64,000 bases of DNA from an uncultured Eubacteriales bacterium (GCA_934444695.1 CAKSDF010000001.1:8605-72604); one strand, 5' to 3'. Positions 1-9,486 are shown, counted from the first letter of the stretch. The notes: a model not told the origin generated them from the sequence alone. A program made the numbers and translations.

Positions 1-303
1 TTTGAGAAAAACAAGGGGCGGTTTTTCTTCTTTTCCACCAAGGCTCGTAAAAATCACTGCCAGGTGGAATATAAGGACGGGGATTATCTGGTTTTCGGCA
101 AGGAAACAAAGGGACTGCCCGAAAAGCTGCTTTTTGAACACAAGGACAGCTGCGTGAGGCTGCCCATGCTTTCCGAGGCAAGGAGCCTTAATCTTTCAAA
201 TTCGGTGGCGGTGGGGGTTTATGAGGCCCTTCGCCAAACCGGGTTTAAGAGTCTTGAGCAAGAGGGAAATCTGCGGGATTATTGCTGGGATCAGGCTGAA
301 TAA
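1..303 (+). CDS. trmL: tRNA (cytidine(34)-2'-O)-methyltransferase TrmL, 3' part
   Basis: The reading frame is open from base 1, so the 5' end lies outside the window; the last 100 codons are present. TrmL-type SpoU (SPOUT, trefoil-knot) enzymes 2'-O-methylate the wobble base of certain tRNA-Leu species using S-adenosylmethionine. Visible family motifs are LVFGKETKGLPE (motif 2) and RSLNLSNSVAVGVYEALRQ (motif 3), the knot segment that binds SAM. An internal GTG at base 64 is in frame but lies inside the conserved domain, so it is not the true start. The assignment to TrmL rather than another SpoU enzyme rests on the short C-terminus and the wording of these motifs. Confidence 0.85.
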   Translation, partial: FEKNKGRFFFFSTKARKNHCQVEYKDGDYLVFGKETKGLPEKLLFEHKDSCVRLPMLSEARSLNLSNSVAVGVYEALRQTGFKSLEQEGNLRDYCWDQAE

Positions 304-460
304 AAAGGGGAACAGGAAGGATTTACTTTGCGATATCGCCGCCGGACAAATGGGGCAGAGGTTTTTGTCTGCGGATGTTGCATATGTTATCTGTTGTTAT
401 CTGTGTTACATACGCTTAGGGTTTGACTGTCGTCGGCCGTTTATCGGAGGAACTGAATTT

Positions 461-1327
461 ATGAAAAAATCATTTTCGTCTGAAAAGCTTTTCGATATGC
501 TGATTTTTATCGCCGGAAGCGTCCTTTACTCCCTTTCGGTCAATGTTTTCACGCTGCCCAATCACATTGCTCCCGGCGGGCTTACAGGTGTTGGCACCCT
601 CATAAACTATCTTTCGGGATTCCCGGTGGGCGTGTCGGTCATTTTAATGAACATCCCTCTGTTCTTTTTCGGGGTAAAGATACTCGGTCGGGAATTTTTT
701 ATCAAAACCGTCGCCGCCACCCTGCTTTCGTCGGTATTTATCGACATCGGCGGCACATTTCTGCCGGGATACAGCGGGGATCACATACTGGCGGCCATTT
801 ACGGCGGAGTGCTTTCGGGAGCGGGAATGTCCCTTATATTTATCAGAGGCGGCACCACCGGCGGCACCGACATTTTGGCAAAGCTCATTAAACACGCCTT
901 TCCCCATCTTTCCATCGGGCACATCATCCTGGCCCTTGACGCGGTTATTCTTATAGGTGCGGCCGTCGTTTACAAAAGCATCGACAGCTCCCTTTACGCC
1001 ATAATCGTCATTTTCGTTTCGACCACCATTATCGACCGTTCGATATACGGCGTGGGAAGCGGAAAGGTCGTTTATATCTTTTCAAAAAAATCCGAGCAGA
1101 TCGCCGATCAAATCACCAAACAGCTCAAACGCGGCGCCACACTTCTTAAAACCACCGGTGCCTATTCGGGAGACGATCGGAAGGTGGTTATGTGCGCGCT
1201 GCGGCGGCACGAGGTTTTCAGCCTTAAAAAGATCGTGCTCGACATCGATCCCGCGGCATTTGTCATTGTGGGGGACGTGGGACAGGTAATGGGCAAAGGA
1301 TTCAATTCCCTTAAAGACAGCGAATAG
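461..1327 (+). CDS. YitT family membrane protein (DUF2179)
   Basis: A 288-residue integral membrane protein of the YitT family, whose biochemical role is not established. Five to six hydrophobic segments fill residues 10-180, with glycine-rich stretches typical of the family (GGLTGVG, RGGTTGGTDILAKL). The cytoplasmic C-terminal DUF2179 domain starts near residue 200 with VGSGKVVYIFSKKSEQI and ends with the characteristic DPAAFVIVGDVGQVMGKGF. The ATG at 461 was chosen because GGAGG lies just upstream (446-450) and the protein then has family length. The same frame stays open further upstream, but that part has no similarity to the family. It stands alone, 157 bp after trmL. Confidence 0.88.
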   Translation: MKKSFSSEKLFDMLIFIAGSVLYSLSVNVFTLPNHIAPGGLTGVGTLINYLSGFPVGVSVILMNIPLFFFGVKILGREFFIKTVAATLLSSVFIDIGGTFLPGYSGDHILAAIYGGVLSGAGMSLIFIRGGTTGGTDILAKLIKHAFPHLSIGHIILALDAVILIGAAVVYKSIDSSLYAIIVIFVSTTIIDRSIYGVGSGKVVYIFSKKSEQIADQITKQLKRGATLLKTTGAYSGDDRKVVMCALRRHEVFSLKKIVLDIDPAAFVIVGDVGQVMGKGFNSLKDSE

Positions 1328-1458
1328 CGGCAGAATTCCGTTGGTTGGTTTTTGATTTTTATTTGAATCTTTTTTGCGAAACAAGGCCGGAATTTTTGCC
1401 GAAAAACGGTCGGAAAAAATCGCTGCGACCCGCATATTCACTGGGTTTTTTAAAGAAA

Positions 1459-1474
1459 TGTTTCACGTGAAACA
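1459..1474. promoter_or_regulatory. parS: parS centromere site 1
   Basis: Perfect 16-bp palindrome TGTTTCACGTGAAACA, the Spo0J/ParB consensus, with symmetric A/T flanks. It lies in the 614-bp gap between the YitT gene and comM. The rest of that gap holds one structured repeat (1598-1736) and no recognisable gene. Confidence 0.93.
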
Positions 1475-1597
1475 TTTTTGTTTGCCAAATCTTTCGCCGC
1501 TTCTCAGGACGATTTTCCGTTTAAAGGCGGTCGGTTAAAAGACACTAAAGGAAAGGCTTTTGCGCCGTTGCTTAACCTCTGCGCGCAGCTGCAGCCA

Positions 1598-1736
1598 GCC
1601 GAGGCTATCAGCGCAAGCTGATCGGAGGGCGGCCCCTAAGACTGCGGGACTTAAATTTAATTTATAAATTTGATTTATCGGCAAGATTTACGGCTGCTGC
1701 TCCCTCCGGTCTCGGCCGGGCCGAGACAGCCTCGGC
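1598..1736. repeat. Structured intergenic repeat, copy 1
   Basis: The outer arm GCCGAGGC pairs with GCCTCGGC. Inside it are hairpin A (ATCAGC-GCAA-GCTGAT, 1607-1622), an inner arm CGGAGGG pairing with CCCTCCG (from 1702), and hairpin B (GTCTCGGC-CGG-GCCGAGAC, 1709-1727). About 70 bp of A/T-rich, less conserved sequence separates the two inner-arm halves. Six other copies in the window share this design. No coding capacity is apparent. Confidence 0.85.
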
Positions 1737-1941
1737 GGTCGGTCGCGGGACACGGTTTCGGCGGCACCACATTTACAAAGCAGCAGACGGTGACGGGCGC
1801 GCGGGCCAAAAGAGAGCAAAAAACCTGCGGCGGGTGGGTCTTGCCAATTTAAGCAACAGCCCGTCCGTCGGATTATATCGGATTACATCATTGGATTACA
1901 TGGATTTAATCAAAAAACTCGAGGGAAACAAGGAGAGCAAA

Positions 1942-3468
1942 ATGAACAGTAAAATTTTCAGTGCGGGACTTTTCGGAATAGACGCCTTTCTCGTGGAGGT
2001 TGAAAGTTTTGTTGCCGAAGGAGTTCCTAAATTCGACATCGTCGGTCTTCCCGATGCGGCGGTCAGAGAATCGAGAGACAGGGTACGATCGGCAATCGTT
2101 TGCTGCGGATATGAATTTTCGGGAGAGCACGTAACCGTCAATCTCGCTCCCGCCGACATAAAAAAATCCGGCGTGCTTTATGACGTGCCGATATTTTTAT
2201 CCCTGCTTATGCAGACAAATCAGCTTTCGGCAAACACGAATGATTATATGTTTGTTGGAGAGCTTTCGCTGTCGGGAGACATACGTCCCGCGGCAGGAGT
2301 GCTTCCCATGGTCATAAAGGCTCGGGAGCTTGGATTTAAGGGAATATTCATTCCCGAGAAAAATGCTCCCGAGGGCGCGGTTGTAGACGGCATCGAGGTT
2401 TATCCCGCAAACTACATCGGTCAGATCATTGACCACCTGAGAGGGGCAAAAAAGATACATCCCGTTAAGCAAACGGATTTTCCCAAAAAACCACCGGTCA
2501 AATTCCCCGATTTTTCCGAGGTCTGCGGTCAGGAAGCGGCCAAAAGAGCACTTGAAGTGGCGGCGGCAGGCGGTCATAACGTACTGCTCATCGGCCCGCC
2601 CGGTTCGGGAAAAAGTATGCTTGCAAAGCGGCTGCCGGGAATACTTCCCGATATGACCTTTGAGGAATCCATCGAAACCACCAAAATACACTCCATAGCC
2701 GGGGTTTTGCCCGACAGCACCGGTCTTATAAGTAATCGTCCCTTCCGCTCGCCCCACCACAGCGTTTCACCGGTGGCCCTTGCCGGAGGAGGAACCTTTC
2801 CGAAGCCCGGTGAGGTATCGCTGGCCCACAACGGCGTTCTTTTCTTGGATGAGCTGCCGGAATTTACCCGCTCGGCCATGGAGGTGCTCCGCCAGCCTCT
2901 TGAGGACGGAAAGGTGGTCATTTCCCGTGCGGCGGCATCCCTTTCCTACCCTTGTGAGGTAATGCTTGTGGCGGCAATGAATCCCTGTCCCTGCGGCAAT
3001 TTCGGGCATCCCAAAAAGCGGTGCGTCTGTTCGTCGACGGCCGTTTCAAAATACCTTAATCGGGTCAGCGGCCCTTTGCTCGACCGCATCGACATACATA
3101 TCGAGGTCCCGCCGGTGGAATTTGAGGAGCTTTCGGCGGTGCGCACGGCCGAGCCTTCCTCGGCCATAAAGCAGCGGGTCAACGAGGCAAGAGAAATTCA
3201 GCGCAAGCGGTTTAAGGGCTGCGGCATTTCCTGCAACGCATCCATAACTCCCGATCTTTTGCCCGAAATCTGCAAAATGACCGACGGCGCACGGGACATT
3301 CTCGAAAAGGCCTTTGACCGGCTCGGTCTTTCGGGCAGGGCATACGACCGCATTCTCAAGGTTGCCCGCACATCTGCCGATCTTGAGCACAAGGATGTTA
3401 TCGACAAAAACAACATTATGGAGGCCATCCAGTACCGTTCCCTCGATCGGAAGTATTGGAACAAATAA
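1942..3468 (+). CDS. comM: YifB/ComM family Mg-chelatase-like AAA+ ATPase
   Basis: A 508-residue protein, the usual size for YifB/ComM. In Gram-negative species ComM is a hexameric helicase that helps integrate single-stranded DNA during natural transformation; the role in Clostridia is unproven. An N-terminal ChlI-like/Lon-protease-fold domain (about 20-165) precedes the AAA+ module, with Walker A GPPGSGKS at 218-225, Walker B VLFLDELPEF and a cysteine cluster (NPCPCGNFGHPKKRCVC) typical of the family. The ATG at 1942 follows AGGAG (1931-1935); the open frame extends upstream without similarity. The adjacent noncoding stretches both contain copies of the structured repeat. Confidence 0.93.
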   Translation: MNSKIFSAGLFGIDAFLVEVESFVAEGVPKFDIVGLPDAAVRESRDRVRSAIVCCGYEFSGEHVTVNLAPADIKKSGVLYDVPIFLSLLMQTNQLSANTNDYMFVGELSLSGDIRPAAGVLPMVIKARELGFKGIFIPEKNAPEGAVVDGIEVYPANYIGQIIDHLRGAKKIHPVKQTDFPKKPPVKFPDFSEVCGQEAAKRALEVAAAGGHNVLLIGPPGSGKSMLAKRLPGILPDMTFEESIETTKIHSIAGVLPDSTGLISNRPFRSPHHSVSPVALAGGGTFPKPGEVSLAHNGVLFLDELPEFTRSAMEVLRQPLEDGKVVISRAAASLSYPCEVMLVAAMNPCPCGNFGHPKKRCVCSSTAVSKYLNRVSGPLLDRIDIHIEVPPVEFEELSAVRTAEPSSAIKQRVNEAREIQRKRFKGCGISCNASITPDLLPEICKMTDGARDILEKAFDRLGLSGRAYDRILKVARTSADLEHKDVIDKNNIMEAIQYRSLDRKYWNK

Positions 3469-3574
3469 GCCTTTGATAAATTTAGCCCTTATCTTTTTTT
3501 AGCATTGCTGTCTTAACGGCGAGCTGCTTTTTGAGGATGTGGGCTTTTGTTTTGTTAAGCAACGACTTTAGGGA

Positions 3575-3715
3575 GCTGAGGCATTCTCGGCAAAGCCGAG
3601 ACCGGAGGGAGCGATTTCACGCAATCCTGCCGACAAAGGTAAGATCGTTTTTTTTAGGTGCATCTTTGTTTTCATCAAAGCCTCCCTCCGATCAGCGCAA
3701 GCTGATTGCTTCAGC
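3575..3715. repeat. Structured intergenic repeat, copy 2
   Basis: Outer arms GCTGAGGC and GCTTCAGC; hairpin B (ATTCTCGGC-AAA-GCCGAGA) comes first, then inner arm CGGAGGGA / TCCCTCCG, then hairpin A (ATCAGC-GCAA-GCTGAT, 3691-3706). The order B-then-A is the reverse of copy 1, but hairpin A still reads GCAA in the loop on the + strand. It occupies part of the 485-bp gap before metA. Confidence 0.85.
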
Positions 3716-3807
3716 GGCGGGACGGCACACCGCAGCGGCACCGTATTTGTAAAGCGGCAATGCAGGCTTAACACATTTTTAACAATAAAGGGCGATAATT
3801 ATTATTG

Positions 3808-3836
3808 TTGTTTAATGATAACTTTTGTGTTACAAT
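3808..3836 (+). promoter_or_regulatory. Probable promoter of metA
   Basis: TTGTTT (3808-3813), a 17-bp spacer and TACAAT (3831-3836) resemble a vegetative sigma-A promoter. The predicted start near 3843 leaves a leader of about 110 nt. I see no SAM riboswitch core in that leader. Confidence 0.55.
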
Positions 3837-3953
3837 ACTCTTGTATCGCATCAACCGGGCAAACGATCTGCGGCGGTTCTCTAAATTAACCTTTCTGCCG
3901 CGCGGTTGCTCCGCTATATGCTTTTCACAAGCTTTACCGAAAGGATGATTTCA

Positions 3954-4871
3954 ATGCCCATAAGAATACAGGACGAGCTGCCGGCCGCAAAAACTCTGCA
4001 CGACGAAAATATATTTGTTATGACCGAGCACCGGGCCTCTCATCAGGACATACGTCCATTAAAGATCATCCTGCTCAATCTTATGCCCACCAAGATAACC
4101 ACCGAGACTCAGATACTGCGCCTGCTCAGTAATTCTCCCCTGCAGGTTGATGTTGAGCTTCTCCAAACGGTCACCCACAAGGCCAAAAATGTCAGCGCCG
4201 AGCATCTTTTTAAATTCTACAAAACCTTCGACGAAATTAAAAACAACCGCTACGACGGTATGATAATAACCGGTGCGCCTGTGGAGCTTATGAAATTTGA
4301 GCATGTGGATTACTGGGACGAGCTTTGCGAAATTATGGACTGGGCCAAGAAAAACGTCTATTCCACAATGTTTATCTGCTGGGGCGCTCAGGCCGGTCTT
4401 TATCACTATTACGGCATAAAAAAACACATTCTCGACAAAAAGCTTTGCGGCGTTTTTTCCCACGAGATTCTGCTTCCCAGTCACCCTCTCATCAGGGGAT
4501 TTGACGATTGTTATTTTGCTCCCCATTCCCGCTATACCGGCGTGGATATCCGGGAGGTGGAGGCAATTCCCGACCTTGACATTATCGGCGTTTCCAAGGA
4601 GGCGGGAGTGCACATTGTGGCAAATCGCGACTGCCGCAGATTTTTCATTTCCGGCCATTCGGAATATGACCGGGGCACCCTTGCGGGGGAATATGAGCGG
4701 GACCTTAAAAAGGGCATAAATCCCGATCTGCCGAAATATTATTTCCCCGAAAACGATCCCGACCGCCTGCCCCTTATGAACTGGCGGGCGCACGCCAACC
4801 TGCTTTTCTCCAACTGGCTCAACTACTTTGTCTATCAGCGCACACCCTATGACCTTGAGGAGCTGGATTAA
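3954..4871 (+). CDS. metA: Homoserine O-acyltransferase MetA, predicted acetyl-CoA specific
   Basis: A 305-residue enzyme that acylates homoserine, the first committed step of methionine synthesis. The class-I glutamine-amidotransferase-like fold is recognisable, with catalytic Cys142 (FICWGAQAG), His235 and Glu237 (SGHSEYD). Residue 111 is Glu (TGAPVE). Published work on MetA links Glu111 to acetyl-CoA use and Gly111, as in E. coli, to succinyl-CoA use, so acetyltransferase activity is inferred. The start ATG at 3954 gives the conserved N-terminus [11 protein letters not shown], with an AAGGATG ribosome site at 3941-3947; upstream in-frame ATGs are not conserved. It is monocistronic here. 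Confidence 0.95.
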   Translation: MPIRIQDELPAAKTLHDENIFVMTEHRASHQDIRPLKIILLNLMPTKITTETQILRLLSNSPLQVDVELLQTVTHKAKNVSAEHLFKFYKTFDEIKNNRYDGMIITGAPVELMKFEHVDYWDELCEIMDWAKKNVYSTMFICWGAQAGLYHYYGIKKHILDKKLCGVFSHEILLPSHPLIRGFDDCYFAPHSRYTGVDIREVEAIPDLDIIGVSKEAGVHIVANRDCRRFFISGHSEYDRGTLAGEYERDLKKGINPDLPKYYFPENDPDRLPLMNWRAHANLLFSNWLNYFVYQRTPYDLEELD

Positions 4872-5115
4872 GTATGTCGGCGCAACGGCCAATCGGCCGA
4901 TTTGCGGCTTTAATAATCAACAAAAGCGTTACACCCGATTTATATATTGTTAACAAAATGACATTATAATAAAATAAATTATTGTAAATAAAACATCACA
5001 TCTGCGCCATAAGGGGCCGCTAAGGGAACAGGGCTTCTTTGGGCAGCCTTTTGCGGTGCAGGCATCCGGTTTGGTGCTGTTTTTAAATAAAAAAATTTTA
5101 AAAGAGGCGAGAAAA

Positions 5116-5799
5116 ATGTCGGTTAAGGTTCTTATTGTTGACGACGATATTAATATTTGCGAGCTGCTGAGGCTCTATCTTGAAAAAGAGGGATATTCCA
5201 CCGTCATTGCAAACGACGGCGAGGAGGCGGTTGAAGCCTTTAAAAACAATTCTCCCGACATCATTCTTCTTGATGTTATGCTGCCAAAACTCGACGGTTG
5301 GCAGGTCTGCCGCGAGATCAGAAAGACCTCCCAGGTGCCCATCATAATGCTGACCGCAAAGGGCGAGACCTTCGACAAGGTTTTCGGACTGGAGCTTGGA
5401 GCCGACGATTATGTCACAAAGCCCTTTGAATCAAAAGAGGTTGTGGCGCGAATCAAGGCAGTTATGCGCCGCGGCGTTAAAGCCCCCGAAAACACCGACA
5501 AGGTGGTCAAATACGACAAGCTTGTCATCAATCTCACAAACTACGAGCTGTGGGTCGACGGAAAGCAGATCGACACTCCGCCCAAAGAGCTTGAGCTTAT
5601 ATATCATCTGGCCTCCAATCCCAACCGGGTATTTACCAGAGATCAGCTGCTGGACGAGGTGTGGAGCTTCGACTATTACGGCGATTCCCGTACGGTCGAC
5701 GTGCACGTCAAGCGGCTTCGCGAAAAGCTCGAGGGCGTTTCGGACAAATGGTCGCTCAAGACGGTTTGGGGCGTCGGATACAAGTTTGAAGTGAGATAA
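5116..5799 (+). CDS. OmpR/PhoB-family response regulator
   Basis: A 227-residue DNA-binding response regulator. The receiver domain (1-120) has acidic residues D9-D11, phospho-acceptor Asp53 (LLDVMLP), the switch Thr in IIMLTAKG and Lys in VTKPFE. A winged-helix effector domain follows, with the typical ending SRTVDVHVKRLREKL and TVWGVGYKF. The ATG at 5116 is preceded by GAGGCGAG; an upstream GTG-type extension has no domain support. The kinase gene starts 6 bp after the stop, and htrA overlaps the kinase. The unit therefore resembles the secretion-stress system CssRS-HtrA in layout, though the stimulus is not shown. Confidence 0.93.
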   Translation: MSVKVLIVDDDINICELLRLYLEKEGYSTVIANDGEEAVEAFKNNSPDIILLDVMLPKLDGWQVCREIRKTSQVPIIMLTAKGETFDKVFGLELGADDYVTKPFESKEVVARIKAVMRRGVKAPENTDKVVKYDKLVINLTNYELWVDGKQIDTPPKELELIYHLASNPNRVFTRDQLLDEVWSFDYYGDSRTVDVHVKRLREKLEGVSDKWSLKTVWGVGYKFEVR

Positions 5800-5805
5800 A
5801 GCTTT

Positions 5806-7248
5806 ATGAAAAAGAGCTTTTTCAAGAAATTTTTTATAACCTACACATCGGTCATCGTGGTGGCCATTGTGGTGCTGGGATGCATCATCTATTCCTTCAC
5901 CGGAAGCTATTGGCTTCGCACTAAGCGCTCGGCCCTTGCAGCCGAGGCAGGCGCCATTGCCACTCAGGCGGGTGCTCTTGGCGGAAACCTGCGGTACACC
6001 GTGCAGATAACCGAGATAGTCACAAGCGCCACCGAAAGCTGCGTGCTTGTCATAGTCGACGACGGCACCATCGCCATTTCCGATCCCCAGCGGGTCAACA
6101 CCGAAATCACTACCGTTTCGGCCGACATCACAAAGGTGGCTTTGACCGAGGAATACTCCTCCATCGGCGACCTCGACGGGGTGCTTAAGGAACGCAGCGT
6201 CATTGTTTCCGCTCCCATAACTGTGGGGGGAGAAACGGCCGGCGCGGTTTTCAGTTTTATTCCCTATGCGGGACTGGGCGCCTTTCTTTCAAATATTCTT
6301 AAAATCTTTATTTTATCGGCTCTTTGCGTGCTGGCTATAATTTTGCTGGTCACATATATGCTGGCCGTAAATATGGTCAGACCCTTGCGGGATATGGCCG
6401 ATGCGGCACGGAGAATGAGTAAGGGCGACTTTTCCAAATACATCAGGGTCGACCGGGAGGATGAGCTCGGAGAGCTGGCGGTTGCCTTCAACAATATGAC
6501 CCACTCGCTTTCGGTCAGCGAACAGCAGCACAGAGGCTTCGTGGCCAACGTTTCCCACGAGCTTAAAACCCCCATGACCACCATTTCCGGCTTTATCGAC
6601 GGAATACTCGACGGCACCATCTCAAAGGATCGGCAAAAGGAATATCTGCAGATCGTTTCGGACGAGGTCAAGCGGCTTTCCCGCCTTGTCACATCCATGC
6701 TAAACCTTTCAAAGCTTGAGGCAGGGGAGATAGAGATCAAAAAGCAGACGGTAAACCTTTCCCGCACCGTGCTCAGCGCCGCCATACAGCTGGAAAATCA
6801 GATATTCTCAAAAGATATCACCTTAGAGGGGCTGGACAGTCTTTCGCCCATGGCCGTAACGGCCGACAGGGACCTTATGTATCAGGTCATTTTCAATCTT
6901 TTTGACAATGCCATTAAATACACCCCCGCCGGCGGCACCATTACCGTTAAGGACGAGCTGGACAAGGACGGTATGGTCTGCTTTTCCATAACAAATACCG
7001 GAGAAGGCATCCCCGAAAAGGATCTTCCTTATATTTTCGACAGGTTTTATAAGGTCGATAAATCCCGCGGCGCCGACAACAAGGGCACGGGACTGGGCCT
7101 TTATCTTGTCAGAACCATTCTTTCGATGCTCGACGGGCAGATAACCGTCAAGAGCAAAGAGGGAGAATATTGCGAATTTATAATATCCATGAAGGGCGGC
7201 CCATTACCCGAAACCAACATTTCAACGGAGGAACAGAACAATGGATGA
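5806..7248 (+). CDS. Membrane sensor histidine kinase
   Basis: A 480-residue partner of the preceding regulator. TM1 spans about 8-32, an extracytoplasmic sensor about 33-160, TM2 about 163-188, followed by a HAMP linker (NMVRPLRDMADAARRMSKGDF). HisKA has phospho-accepting His251 in FVANVSHELKTPM. The ATPase domain contains the N box NLFDNAIKYT, a G1-like box ITNTGEGIPEKDLPYIFDRFYK and the G2 box KGTGLGLYLV. The arrangement is that of PhoR/VanS/CssS-type kinases. The stop codon overlaps the first 8 bases of htrA, indicating translational coupling and suggesting that the sensor watches the envelope state the protease acts on. Confidence 0.93.
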   Translation: MKKSFFKKFFITYTSVIVVAIVVLGCIIYSFTGSYWLRTKRSALAAEAGAIATQAGALGGNLRYTVQITEIVTSATESCVLVIVDDGTIAISDPQRVNTEITTVSADITKVALTEEYSSIGDLDGVLKERSVIVSAPITVGGETAGAVFSFIPYAGLGAFLSNILKIFILSALCVLAIILLVTYMLAVNMVRPLRDMADAARRMSKGDFSKYIRVDREDELGELAVAFNNMTHSLSVSEQQHRGFVANVSHELKTPMTTISGFIDGILDGTISKDRQKEYLQIVSDEVKRLSRLVTSMLNLSKLEAGEIEIKKQTVNLSRTVLSAAIQLENQIFSKDITLEGLDSLSPMAVTADRDLMYQVIFNLFDNAIKYTPAGGTITVKDELDKDGMVCFSITNTGEGIPEKDLPYIFDRFYKVDKSRGADNKGTGLGLYLVRTILSMLDGQITVKSKEGEYCEFIISMKGGPLPETNISTEEQNNG

Positions 7249-9265
7249 GCTTGATAAGACTTCCGCACAAAGCGAAGATACGGCCGGACAAAAAGCATCC
7301 GACATCACAGATTTCCCCGACAATACAAATTCCATAAACGATGCATATGCCGATGATGCTGCCGACGGCGCAGCCGATACCGCCAATGCAGCTACCGCAA
7401 GCAATGCAATTGATGCAGGCAATGCGATTGCTGACGACAGCGCAGTTACCGACAACGATGCAATTACAGCCACCGGTGCAGTTACAGGCAACGATGCAGT
7501 TGCCGGCAGCACGGAAACTGAAAACACGTTTACCGCTCATCAAACGAGCGGCGCGGAAAACGTCACTGCTGAAAATTTCACCGAGAACGCCGCGGAAAAC
7601 GGCCAAAGCGCACAGCCGGCCTACCAACAAAACGTGCAAAACACCTACCAAGATGCAGCTTATGCACAAAGCGCAAACCTTAGCGGTCAGGGTGTAAACG
7701 GACAGGGTGCGGCTCATGGTATGCCCGGCGGCCCGGCGCCTTGCGGCCAATATACGCCGCCCCGCCATCCCTACGGCGTTCCGCCCTACGGGCAGGGATA
7801 CGGCGCACCCTACGGTCAGTACGGCAACCGTCCGTACAACGGATATTACCACACTCCTCCCGTACCCCCTGTATACGGTTACGACCCGGTTCAGGGACAG
7901 CAGCCGCAGGGTCAGGGACAGCCATACGGCGGTCAGAACGGTCAGCATCCTCAGGGTCAGGGATACGGTGCGCCATACGGTCAGCCTTCCGTTAATCCCT
8001 ATTATCAAAACGCTGCAAACGGGGCAAATTCTTCCGCTCCCGCAAAGAACGCACAAAAGCCTCCCAAAAAACGTATGAGCAAGGGACTTATTGCCTTTAT
8101 ATGCGTGGCCTGCTGCGTTGCGGTGGGCGTTATCGGCCTTTCGATCGGAATACTTGCCGGAAAGGCTCTTGGCAACATCGATTTTGACGACAACACCTTT
8201 AACATTATAGAGGACGGAAGCGGCTCGGGATCTCCCTCCGATTTCGACCTTAACACCGAAGGGGCCACCGACCGCACCATGACCTATGAGCAGGTCATTT
8301 CCTCGGTTTCGGACAGCGTGGTCAGCATCACCGTTTACAGCTCTTCAGGATCGGCCGGCGCCATTGCCTCGGGCATTATTATGGACAAGGACGGATACAT
8401 CCTCACCAACGACCACATCTATTCCGATGTGCCTAACGCCTCCTTCCTCATAACCCTCAGTTCGGGCACGGAGTTTAAGGCGTCCTTTGTTTCGGGAGAC
8501 AAGAAAAGCGACCTTGCCATTCTTAAAATAGACAATCCATCGGGTCTTTCTCCCGCCACCTTTGCCACCGAATCGGTCAAAACCGGAGAAGAGGTGCTTG
8601 CAATCGGCGCATCGGCGGGACTTGACGGAAGCGTTACACAGGGTATCGTATCGGCCGTCGACCGCAGGGTGTCAAACGGCACATCCTCAGAAAAATTCAT
8701 CCAGACCACGGCCGCCATCAATCCCGGCACATCGGGCGGAGCGCTTGTCAATATGAGCGGGCAGGTGGTCGGAATATGCTCGTCCAAATATGCCAGCACC
8801 GACATCGACAATGTCTGCTTTGCCATTCCCACCACCCGTGCTTTAGGGGTCATCGACCAGCTTAAAACCTACGGAAAGGTGACCAATCGGGCGCGGCTCG
8901 GTATTACCTACACCTATGTCAACACGGTGGCCGCCGAGCTTAAAAACGTGCCTACCGGCCTGCTTGTCAACAGCATCGACTCCGACAGCACACTTAAAAA
9001 CTCCGGCATCAGCAAAAACGACATAATCACCCAGGTTGACGACACCGATATTGTGTCGGCCGACCAGGTGCTCGACATTGTTGAAAAGGCGCAGATCGGC
9101 GATCAGGTCAAGCTGACCGTTTACAGCAGCGAGACCGGCGCATATTTCACCGTCACCGGAAGCTATATACAGTCGGATTCCCAGTCGAGCTATACCACCG
9201 AGGATGATACCACCTCTTACAACACACAAAATCCCTATGACTTTTTCGAGGATTACGGGAAATAA
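7241..9265 (+). CDS. htrA: HtrA-like membrane-anchored serine protease with long disordered N-terminus
   Basis: A 674-residue DegP/HtrA family protease. Residues 1-275 are low complexity: first an Asp/Ala/Asn/Thr-rich stretch, then a Gly-Tyr-Pro-Gln region with repeated PYGQ and QGQ units (about 150-250). A basic patch (KPPKKRMSKG) and one membrane helix (about 283-307) follow, so this N-terminal part should be cytoplasmic. The trypsin-like domain has an intact triad, His392 (TNDHIYS), Asp424 (KKSDLAILK) and Ser498 (NPGTSGGAL). A single PDZ domain ends the protein (about 560-650). The ATG at 7241 overlaps the kinase gene. The extension is much longer than in most family members; its function is unknown. 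Confidence 0.92.
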   Translation: MDELDKTSAQSEDTAGQKASDITDFPDNTNSINDAYADDAADGAADTANAATASNAIDAGNAIADDSAVTDNDAITATGAVTGNDAVAGSTETENTFTAHQTSGAENVTAENFTENAAENGQSAQPAYQQNVQNTYQDAAYAQSANLSGQGVNGQGAAHGMPGGPAPCGQYTPPRHPYGVPPYGQGYGAPYGQYGNRPYNGYYHTPPVPPVYGYDPVQGQQPQGQGQPYGGQNGQHPQGQGYGAPYGQPSVNPYYQNAANGANSSAPAKNAQKPPKKRMSKGLIAFICVACCVAVGVIGLSIGILAGKALGNIDFDDNTFNIIEDGSGSGSPSDFDLNTEGATDRTMTYEQVISSVSDSVVSITVYSSSGSAGAIASGIIMDKDGYILTNDHIYSDVPNASFLITLSSGTEFKASFVSGDKKSDLAILKIDNPSGLSPATFATESVKTGEEVLAIGASAGLDGSVTQGIVSAVDRRVSNGTSSEKFIQTTAAINPGTSGGALVNMSGQVVGICSSKYASTDIDNVCFAIPTTRALGVIDQLKTYGKVTNRARLGITYTYVNTVAAELKNVPTGLLVNSIDSDSTLKNSGISKNDIITQVDDTDIVSADQVLDIVEKAQIGDQVKLTVYSSETGAYFTVTGSYIQSDSQSSYTTEDDTTSYNTQNPYDFFEDYGK

Positions 9266-9314
9266 TAAACGGAGCGAAGGAAAATTTCCCCGCGTCCGTC
9301 AGCATCGCTTTTAT

Positions 9315-9346
9315 GGGCACGGAAGGCTTTTCCGTGCCCTTTTTAT
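9315..9346 (+). terminator. Rho-independent terminator after htrA
   Basis: A perfect 9-bp stem GGGCACGGA / TCCGTGCCC with a 7-nt loop is followed by five T residues. It closes the regulator-kinase-protease operon 50 bp after the htrA stop. Confidence 0.88.
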
Positions 9347-9486
9347 TTGCGGGGATCGGAGAACGCAGCTGAGGCGGAGTTATAATTTTTAATTATATGC
9401 ATTGACGACCGAGGGGTAGCAGTGATAACAAAGCTTTTATTAGAGAAGATAGTATTATCATATCACAATCGGTTCTTTGACCGTCA

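Noticed and set aside
3837..3953. SAM riboswitch or T-box in the metA leader
   Set aside because: Neither the SAM-I core nor a T-box bulge sequence is present; the leader is short and holds no long stem.
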